Shown here one piece after another: positions 7,450 through 11,580 of a stretch of DNA of 11,580 nt. Under the pieces are notes generated by a model, which had not been told where the DNA came from, searched no databases, and saw only the letters and a list, made by a program, of their open reading frames with translations. Position 1 is the stretch's first letter. Each line of letters opens with the position of its first letter. The stretch covers positions 1-11,580 of the forward strand of contig PUMX01000406.1 of assembly GCA_003552485.1 (NCBI GenBank), in the 5' to 3' direction. The DNA is from Candidatus Hydrogenedentota bacterium (lineage in GTDB: Bacteria > Hydrogenedentota > Hydrogenedentia > Hydrogenedentales > SLHB01). Made by a program: the position numbers and the translations under genes.

Positions 7450-7500
7450 GCGCACGCTCGTTCTTGCGCACGCACAGTATACTAGGTGGCGGGCGTGCGC
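7450..7500. repeat. Three copies of an 8-bp GCGCACGC motif around the candidate promoter
   Basis: On the plus strand GCGCACGC occurs at 7450-7457 and 7466-7473. Its reverse complement GCGTGCGC occurs at 7493-7500. The two direct copies are 16 bases apart. The outer pair (7466-7473 and 7493-7500) forms an inverted repeat flanking the TATACT box. This is an arrangement seen in operators or alternative RNA hairpins, but low-complexity GC sequence can produce it by chance. Confidence 0.35.
7476..7481 (-). promoter_or_regulatory. Candidate -10 box for the micro-ORF/amidase segment
   Basis: TATACT on the minus strand matches the sigma-70 -10 consensus in five of six positions. It lies in the 81-base gap between the YvyF-like stop and the 32-codon ORF, placing a transcript start near 7469. 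No good -35 box is present at 16-18 bases. It would allow the amidase-GerMN-murI block to be expressed separately from the upstream genes. Confidence 0.35.
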
Positions 7501-7530
7501 CGCTACCTTAAAAGCGTGCTACACAAAGAA

Positions 7531-8004
7531 TCAGCGCCGCCGTTTGTCGTCGATGACCTCTCTCAAGCGCCGGCCCGTGTCCGCCGGGTTATCGTTGGAC
7601 GGCGGAGGGCTGGAAGAATGGGCGCGCTGATCTAACCGGACGGCTTCCTTATTGGGAAGCGTGACCTGCGATTGCTGGGCCAACAATTCGCTGTTAAGTT
7701 TCTTCAGGCAAGCTTCGCAGAGGCGTTTGCTTGTACTGATCGCAGGCGCGCCGCAACGGCCGCACCAAACCCCTTCGCCTGCCGCCATGTTCTTGATGCG
7801 GCCATCGGACACAAGCCGAAGCACGCATTGCTTGTCGACGCCCGTGTTCTTTGCTACTTGTTCCGTGGTCTTGTTAGGGTGTTTTGCAAGGTAACTGCGA
7901 ACCGTTTCGTAGTCTTCTTCTTCGGCAGGTTCACAGCGCGCGCAAACTTGCGCGTGAGTCTTGCTAAAGAGCTTTGAGCACCGCGGACACCGGGCCATGG
8001 GCAT
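7531..8004 (-). CDS. YvyF-like protein with two zinc ribbons and a helix-turn-helix
   Basis: This is a 157-residue cytoplasmic protein. An N-terminal zinc ribbon (C6, C9, C21, C24: RCPRC then CARC) leads into a helical segment of about 31-70 (EDYETVRSYLAKHPNKTTEQVAKNTG and following) that reads as a MerR-like helix-turn-helix. A second ribbon follows (C81, C84, C96, C99: CGRC then CEAC), then a basic, disordered tail. This order matches the YvyF/TIGR03826 flagellar-operon protein of Firmicutes, a putative regulator. The start at 8004 is fixed by a perfect AAGGAGG 8 bases upstream. That site lies inside the end of the preceding gene (4-base gap), so the two are probably coupled. A longer in-frame extension to 8103 is rejected. 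No flagellar gene is in the window. The tail (about 130-157) is Ser/Pro then Arg/Lys rich. Confidence 0.7.
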   Translation of the reverse strand: MPMARCPRCSKLFSKTHAQVCARCEPAEEEDYETVRSYLAKHPNKTTEQVAKNTGVDKQCVLRLVSDGRIKNMAAGEGVWCGRCGAPAISTSKRLCEACLKKLNSELLAQQSQVTLPNKEAVRLDQRAHSSSPPPSNDNPADTGRRLREVIDDKRRR

Positions 8005-8008
8005 TACC

Positions 8009-8665
8009 TTAACCTCCTTCCAGCCTTTCCCAATCGAAACAGACCGTCGTGCGATCAATCTGCAAATTGCCGATGACGCCAGCCTTGAGCACGTAACCAT
8101 CATGCGAGATGTTCACGCCCACCGTTAGTGCGCGGATGGGATTGCCCGCCATATCGCGTAACGCGCGTTCCCGGTATGGATATGTCACCCGAATCCAGGT
8201 TCGCTCCTTGACTGGCCGTTCCAAGTCGGGCGCGCCCTCGTCGATTTGAACCAACTCGAACTGCGCTCCCGGTGCGAAAATGTATTGGTCCTTGACGCCT
8301 TCCAGCCGTAACACATTATGTTCAACGGATCGCTTTTGAACACGCGCGCACAGTTCTTCGCGAACCTCATCGGCCGCTTCTTCCCCGGATTCCCGGCGGA
8401 CCCGGTTCAAGCGTTCGTTTATCCAAAGGGTCTGACGCAGCACCTCATGGCAGTTGCCTTGTTGGACTGCCGTGGCGTAACGCAACGCGACGTTGCCCAC
8501 GGGAGTCTCGGGCGCCGTTTGCACTGGCGGCTTTGACGCATCCGATTGCTGGGGCGCTCCAATGATCGCGCCCGAGGCCAGACCCCACCAAACCATCACG
8601 GCAAATGTGCCGCTCACCCCCGTGACCACTAATGCTTGCTTGAGTATGGTTCCCGTCACATCCAC
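8009..8665 (-). CDS. Hypothetical membrane-anchored protein
   Basis: This 218-residue protein begins at GTG 8665. An in-frame GTG at 8659 has GAGG at a better distance and is equally possible. One hydrophobic segment (about 11-36) is followed by a Pro/Ser/Thr-rich linker (37-56) and a mixed alpha/beta domain (about 57-218). The domain has a helix-rich start (ALRYATAVQQGNCHEVLRQTLWINERL), a charged helix (about 88-113), and several strands (QFELVQI, TWIRVTYPY, ALTVGVNI, YVLKAGVI). The layout suggests an NTF2/cystatin-like extracytoplasmic domain, but this is inference and I recognise no family. Three cysteines (C72, C106, C209) are present. It is the first gene of the leftward train and precedes the YvyF-like gene by 4 bases. 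Confidence 0.7.
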   Translation of the reverse strand: MDVTGTILKQALVVTGVSGTFAVMVWWGLASGAIIGAPQQSDASKPPVQTAPETPVGNVALRYATAVQQGNCHEVLRQTLWINERLNRVRRESGEEAADEVREELCARVQKRSVEHNVLRLEGVKDQYIFAPGAQFELVQIDEGAPDLERPVKERTWIRVTYPYRERALRDMAGNPIRALTVGVNISHDGYVLKAGVIGNLQIDRTTVCFDWERLEGG

Positions 8666-8836
8666 CTCGTGTTGTATTGCGAATCCTACTATGAATGCTG
8701 CAAGAAATGACCCGTGAAGTCAAGAGATTATCGCCGATCGCCATATGGGGATCCGAGGATGAGCCTTCTTACGAAACGCCATCCACGTCTATTGTCGGCA
8801 GATTGTCCCTTTTCCCTTACCGATAATTTCCCGCGG

Positions 8837-8865
8837 CTTATAGATAACCTAACCGCCCCCGGTAA
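8837..8865 (-). promoter_or_regulatory. Candidate minus-strand promoter for the leftward train
   Basis: TATAAG (8837-8842, five of six to the -10 consensus) and TTACCG (8860-8865, three of six to -35) are separated by exactly 17 bases on the minus strand. The implied leader to the GTG at 8665 is about 165 bases. The -35 half lies within one arm of the 8-bp inverted repeat. The evidence is by pattern only, and TTGACT at 8718-8723 is a rival -35 closer to the gene. Confidence 0.25.
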
Positions 8866-9006
8866 GGCGCTGCTGTTGCGGGCTGAATCGTCCGGCGACC
8901 ACACGGATCGCCTTTGATGACGGGTTGTGAAGGGCTTCTGAAATGCAGGGCCCCGCTGACCGGCGACCGAGGAATTAGCCGGGCATATCGTGGACCAGCT
9001 GGGCTT

Positions 9007-9015
9007 TGATATACT
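9007..9015 (+). promoter_or_regulatory. Extended -10 promoter for the rightward group
   Basis: TGATATACT combines the TG extension with TATACT, five of six to the sigma-70 consensus. It predicts a start near 9022 and a leader of about 54 bases before the ATG at 9076. The -35 region is weak (TGGACC at 8991 is too close), which is tolerated by extended -10 promoters. Confidence 0.4.
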
Positions 9016-9075
9016 GTCTTTTATGGAGCCAGACTCGTAACGCGCAGTTGTGCAAGCGGTTAAGGATTGTTCGTT

Positions 9076-10026
9076 ATGCCAAACGGCCTGCGCCATGTCC
9101 ATGTTATTGCGGGATGCCTTTTTTTCGTGGTGAGCGTTGCGGCGCCAGCCCAACTGCCGGAAGAGCCACCGCCTCCGGTGATGCCCGAAGAGGAAGGGAC
9201 GCCACCGGCGCCCGGAGATGAACCGGAATGGGGCGAGCCGCCGGACGACGATACGGTGATCGCTGAAATCCTTGAGGAATCCGTAACCTACGGCGCCATC
9301 CGCGAGCCCGTTGACGGCGATTTTGACGCCGATGAGCCCGCCTTGGCTGGAATGCGGGTGACGCTGGAACATCGGAAACTTGAAGGGCTCATCCGCGAAC
9401 GCCTAAAAGCTCATTACGCGGACAAATGGGGCCTGTCAGTTGACGAAGACGCCGTCGAAGAGCGGGCACGGCGAATGAGAGCGCGTGCGCCCGCGGCGCA
9501 ACAAGTGGCCGAATCCCTCGAACGAGAGAGGCAAGTCATCATTGCGGCGCAGGCTTGGCTTGCGCACCGCGATGACCCGGAAGCCGCCTACGAGGAGCAT
9601 GTCAGCGATTTCCTTACGCGCGAGGGTTGGCGGCGCCAGGTGCGCGAGTTCGAGGAGCAGGGCGTCGAAGAGACCAAGAGGTATCTCGCGGAGGCGGAGG
9701 CGCGGTTCGAAACGCTATCGCCCGCCGCGACCAGAGAACAGGCCAAGCGTGATTTGTTGCGCGAAAAGCTTGAGGATGAGATTGCCGATCGAGCTGGCGT
9801 GTCTGTTTCCAAGGAAGAGGCGGCGGCTGCCTACGAACGCCTGCACGGCGAGGCGCCGCCCGAGGACTGGATCGATTCCGACGCCGCGCAACGCATCCGC
9901 CGCGCCCTCGAGACCGAGGAGGCCGAAGCAGCCCAGCAGCAGTTCTGGGCGGAGGCTTTCGCGGAGCATGTGCGCATCCGGCATGCCCGCTTTGCCGACC
10001 TTGCCCGCCGATTTCGGCAAAGCTGA
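9076..10026 (+). CDS. Secreted SurA_N-like helical protein without a PPIase domain
   Basis: This 316-residue precursor has a signal peptide (about 1-25, ending VAAPAQ), an acidic, proline-rich segment (about 27-60), then an almost wholly helical, highly charged body. Two stretches share the pattern of SurA/PrsA-type N-terminal chaperone domains. The first is LEGLIRERL through KWGLSVDEDAVEER (about 102-130). The second is LLREKLEDEIADRAGVSVSKEE (about 227-248), followed by a C-terminal helix with FWAEAFAEHVRIR as in SurA-type folds. No parvulin domain is present. A periplasmic holdase or envelope-assembly role is an inference. The ATG at 9076 is chosen because AAGGA lies 9 bases upstream; a TTG at 9067 is in frame but has no room for a ribosome-binding site. 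Function is unproven. Confidence 0.7.
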   Translation: MPNGLRHVHVIAGCLFFVVSVAAPAQLPEEPPPPVMPEEEGTPPAPGDEPEWGEPPDDDTVIAEILEESVTYGAIREPVDGDFDADEPALAGMRVTLEHRKLEGLIRERLKAHYADKWGLSVDEDAVEERARRMRARAPAAQQVAESLERERQVIIAAQAWLAHRDDPEAAYEEHVSDFLTREGWRRQVREFEEQGVEETKRYLAEAEARFETLSPAATREQAKRDLLREKLEDEIADRAGVSVSKEEAAAAYERLHGEAPPEDWIDSDAAQRIRRALETEEAEAAQQQFWAEAFAEHVRIRHARFADLARRFRQS

Positions 10027-10034
10027 ACGCGATT

Positions 10035-10050
10035 CGCGCCGTATGGCGCG
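10035..10050 (+). terminator. GC-rich hairpin just after the SurA-like gene
   Basis: CGCGCC, loop GTAT, GGCGCG make a perfect 6-bp stem starting 9 bases after the stop codon. No uridine run follows, so if it ends transcription it does so weakly. It may instead protect the 3' end of the mRNA. The 174-base gap to the next gene leaves room for a separate promoter (TATAGT at 10052-10057), for which no -35 box is evident. Confidence 0.25.
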
Positions 10051-10200
10051 GTATAGTGGGCTGGCGGGAATAATTTCGGGCCAGCGTGCGTCACCTCTAT
10101 TACGCGGGAAGATAAAGAATACACCACTTCGCCGGGGGCAAATTGGAAACGCGGCGACTGCGCCTCCCGAAAACGAAAAAGCATTACGGAGCAGTATCTT

Positions 10201-11052
10201 ATGCCATCATGGTTTGCAAAAGTGTTCAAAAGAGCGGCCAGCGGCCCCGCTCCGAGCCAAGCATCCACGGCGCCCTCGACAGACATAAACAGGGCGGAAA
10301 ACGAGCGTTTCGGCCGTTTGAATCCCGTTGAACCAAACCACACCGAGACGGATGCGCCCGAGCCCCGGGCGCCCCGAAAGCTCATTGAGCCGCCTCCGTT
10401 TCCGGAAGAAGAGGCGAACAGCAGCGGAGGCCAGGGGATTCGCATTAAGGCTAGGGTCGGCGGGGATTTCTACTCGTGCATATTCATGGTGGATCGCCCC
10501 GTGCTAGATGGCTACTCCGCCTGGTTTCCTTATGCCGACATGGCGGCGGGACGTTCGCCTTTGGCTGAAAGCATTTTCGAAGTCCGCGGCGTCAACAGCG
10601 TGCTGATTCACGGCATGAATGTGGCTGTGACGCGCGATCCCATGATCCGTGAGGACTGGGAGGAGACCGCCCGGGCCATTGGCGCCCGCATTCGCGAGCA
10701 TCTCGAAAGCGGCGAGTCGGTCGTGAACGAGACGTTCTTCGAGGGGCTGCCATCCGAGCAAGAAATCAAAGAGGAACTTGAACGCGTCATCGAAACGATG
10801 ATTAATCCGGGCATTGCCGCGCATGGCGGCGCCATAGCGCTGGACCGTGTCGAAGGCAACACCGTGTACATTCACATGATGGGCGGCTGCCAAGGGTGCG
10901 CGGCGTCGGCCATTACGTTGAAACAAGGGATCCATCAGGTGTTTCGCGAGGCCGTGCCCGGCATTGGCGCAATCCTTGACGTGACGGATCACGCCGCGGG
11001 CGATAATCCGTTCTTTAGAGAGTTGCCGCCGGGGATGAGCGCTAATGCCTAG
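10201..11052 (+). CDS. Nfu-family iron-sulfur cluster scaffold/carrier protein
   Basis: Nfu proteins accept a 4Fe-4S cluster and hand it to apo-enzymes. This 283-residue protein has a low-complexity, proline-rich N terminus (about 12-78). An Nfu N-terminal domain follows (about 80-147: FMVDRPVLDGYSAWF, SPLAESIFEVRGVNSVLIHGMNVAVTRD). The NifU C-terminal domain (about 187-265) carries the cluster ligands in GGCQGCAAS (C230 and C233) followed by ITLKQGI. The C-terminal DVTDHAAGDNPFF tail occurs in related bacterial NifU-like proteins. Both cysteines are intact, so cluster binding is expected. The ATG at 10201 has CGGAG about 9 bases upstream. Its stop overlaps the start of the next frame by 8 bases, suggesting coupling. 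No isc, suf or nif genes are nearby. Confidence 0.88.
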   Translation: MPSWFAKVFKRAASGPAPSQASTAPSTDINRAENERFGRLNPVEPNHTETDAPEPRAPRKLIEPPPFPEEEANSSGGQGIRIKARVGGDFYSCIFMVDRPVLDGYSAWFPYADMAAGRSPLAESIFEVRGVNSVLIHGMNVAVTRDPMIREDWEETARAIGARIREHLESGESVVNETFFEGLPSEQEIKEELERVIETMINPGIAAHGGAIALDRVEGNTVYIHMMGGCQGCAASAITLKQGIHQVFREAVPGIGAILDVTDHAAGDNPFFRELPPGMSANA

Positions 11053-11389
11053 GCTGAAGTCCTTTCAGATTCGGGTGAAGACCGGCGAGCGCGGGCCGAA
11101 TCGGATGCCGCGCTATGTCATCAATGGATTCACGCTCGAATTCGACGAGTTTTCGGGCGGGTTTGGGCCCGGCGAAACCTTCGAGGCCACGGGAACGCCG
11201 GACAGCTTTCCCCACACGCTGGCGCTGTGCGGTCCCGACGAAGGCGAATGGGATATCGAGGAAGTGACCATCACCTATTTCCCCTTCGGCGAAGAGCCTT
11301 ACACGTTGCGGTTTGGTAGCTTAACTCTGAATTCAGACGGCGATCTGAACATCTGGCGCACGCGGCCGCAACCCGTGTTTGATGTTTGA
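11045..11389 (+). CDS. Hypothetical 114-residue protein downstream of nfu
   Basis: The frame opens at an ATG overlapping the last 8 bases of the nfu gene and ends 45 bases before the next gene. A GGGGATG sequence about 10 bases upstream may be the ribosome-binding site. An internal ATG at 11105 (MPRYVINGFTLEF) could be the real start, because the first 20 residues are basic and look unlike the rest. From residue 21 the protein is acidic and strand-rich (RYVINGFTLEFDEF, DIEEVTITYFPF, YTLRFGSLTLNSDGDLNIW), consistent with a small beta-sandwich or beta-barrel. There is no signal peptide, membrane segment or cysteine motif. I recognise no family. Its tight position suggests cotranscription with nfu. 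Confidence 0.6.
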   Translation: MPRLKSFQIRVKTGERGPNRMPRYVINGFTLEFDEFSGGFGPGETFEATGTPDSFPHTLALCGPDEGEWDIEEVTITYFPFGEEPYTLRFGSLTLNSDGDLNIWRTRPQPVFDV

Positions 11390-11434
11390 GCGGCTGCGCG
11401 TGTTCCATTTAATGCTCCGGAAAGGAGGCTCACA

Positions 11435-11580
11435 ATGGCGACAGCAGAATTGGCTAAGAAACAGTGCGTACCTTGTTCGGGAGGCGTTCCGCCTTTGAAA
11501 GGCGAGGAATTGCACCGTCTCCATGATGAACTCAACGCAGATTGGCAATTGCCTGGCGACCATCACCTTGAAAAGGAATT
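11435..11580 (+). CDS. Pterin-4a-carbinolamine dehydratase, 5' part (cut by window edge)
   Basis: The enzyme dehydrates 4a-hydroxytetrahydrobiopterin after aromatic amino-acid hydroxylation (PhhB/DCoH family). Only the first 48 codons are visible. They read ELAKKQCVPCSGGVPPLKGEEL and then, after about 15 residues, the pterin-binding HHLEKEF start. The CVPC and GGVPPL-K-GEEL segment is highly characteristic of the family N terminus. The HH pair begins the conserved active-site motif, normally continued by a phenylalanine/lysine-rich strand outside the window. The start is well supported: AAAGGAGG at 11421-11428 lies 6 bases before the ATG. It is 45 bases after the hypothetical gene. Some family members serve molybdopterin or folate-related roles in organisms without phenylalanine hydroxylase, so the physiological substrate here is open. 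Confidence 0.88.
   Translation, partial: MATAELAKKQCVPCSGGVPPLKGEELHRLHDELNADWQLPGDHHLEKE

Larger units (their letters stand above)
8666..9075. other. Divergent intergenic region between the leftward and rightward gene groups
   Basis: These 410 bases separate the GTG start of the leftward hypothetical gene from the ATG of the rightward secreted protein, so promoters for both directions are expected here. On the minus side I see TTGACT (8718-8723) and a 17-base-spaced pair TTACCG/TATAAG (8860-8865 and 8837-8842). On the plus side there is an extended -10 (9007-9015). CCTTACCG (8815-8822) and CGGTAAGG (8860-8867) form an 8-bp inverted repeat with a 37-base spacer. A weak stem CCGGC/GCCGG lies at 8960-8982. 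A 67-codon GTG frame at 8714-8917 lacks a ribosome-binding site and recognisable features, so I do not call it. Confidence 0.5.

Noticed and set aside
7118..7471. A 117-codon minus-strand frame across the micro-ORF region
   Set aside because: It overlaps both better-formed micro-ORFs and the amidase start in another frame, and its product is Arg-rich without structure.
8005..8103. N-terminal extension of the YvyF-like protein
   Set aside because: It would overlap the end of the preceding gene. The perfect AAGGAGG and the zinc ribbon place the start at 8004.
8714..8917. A 67-codon plus-strand frame in the divergent intergenic region
   Set aside because: It starts with GTG without a ribosome-binding site, overlaps candidate promoters and shows no domain or membrane pattern. 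It is not excluded, but support is too weak.
8728..9372. A 214-codon minus-strand frame crossing the intergenic region and the start of the SurA-like gene
   Set aside because: Its product is basic and low in any protein-like pattern, it covers the divergent promoter region, and it opposes a gene with a signal peptide and ribosome-binding site.
1..11580. Mobile elements, CRISPR arrays, defence systems, tRNA or rRNA genes
   Set aside because: No transposase, integrase, long direct or terminal repeats, spaced repeat array, or recognisable tRNA/rRNA sequence was seen. The genes are housekeeping and envelope functions with uniform composition.

Overview
The window looks like an ordinary chromosomal segment of a GC-rich (roughly 60%) free-living bacterium. 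It is densely packed and carries no insertion sequence, prophage, CRISPR array, rRNA or tRNA that I could recognise. The gene mix combines type IV pilus retraction (PilT), a divergent polysaccharide deacetylase, an Nfu-type Fe-S carrier and a SurA-like secreted protein, which suit a diderm. It also has a GerMN protein beside glutamate racemase and a YvyF-like zinc/helix-turn-helix protein, which are best known from Firmicutes. That mosaic suggests an uncultured or deep-branching phylum, but I cannot place it from sequence alone.

Layout. The 3' end of recR (+) enters from the left and meets a long leftward gene train head-on. Read in transcription order on the minus strand, the train is: a membrane-anchored hypothetical protein (8665-8009); a YvyF-like two-zinc-ribbon/HTH protein (8004-7531); a 32-codon cysteine-containing micro-ORF (7449-7351); a 55-codon single-pass membrane micro-ORF (7335-7168); an N-acetylmuramoyl-L-alanine amidase (7157-5937); a GerMN-domain membrane protein (5915-5277); glutamate racemase murI (5171-4365); a divergent polysaccharide deacetylase (4368-2746); tsaD (2746-1769); and pilT (1640-552). 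Several junctions are tight: 4 nt between the first two genes, 15 and 10 nt around the micro-ORFs, a 4-nt overlap between murI and the deacetylase, and a 1-nt overlap between the deacetylase and tsaD. This points to translational coupling.

A 410-base divergent intergenic region (8666-9075) separates this train from a rightward group. The rightward group holds a secreted SurA_N-like chaperone without a PPIase domain (9076-10026), an Nfu-family Fe-S scaffold/carrier (10201-11052), a 114-codon protein of unknown function (11045-11389), and the start of a pterin-4a-carbinolamine dehydratase gene (11435 onward, cut by the window edge).

Functionally, the leftward train is mostly a cell-envelope module. 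MurI supplies D-glutamate, the amidase cuts peptidoglycan stem peptides, GerMN and the deacetylase are anchored envelope proteins, and PilT powers pilus retraction. tsaD (tRNA t6A) is a housekeeping gene carried in the same train. I see no clear novel defence or mobile system. The most interesting items are the two micro-ORFs, the YvyF-like protein without flagellar genes, the PPIase-less SurA-like protein, and a three-copy 8-bp motif around a -10 box at 7450-7500.
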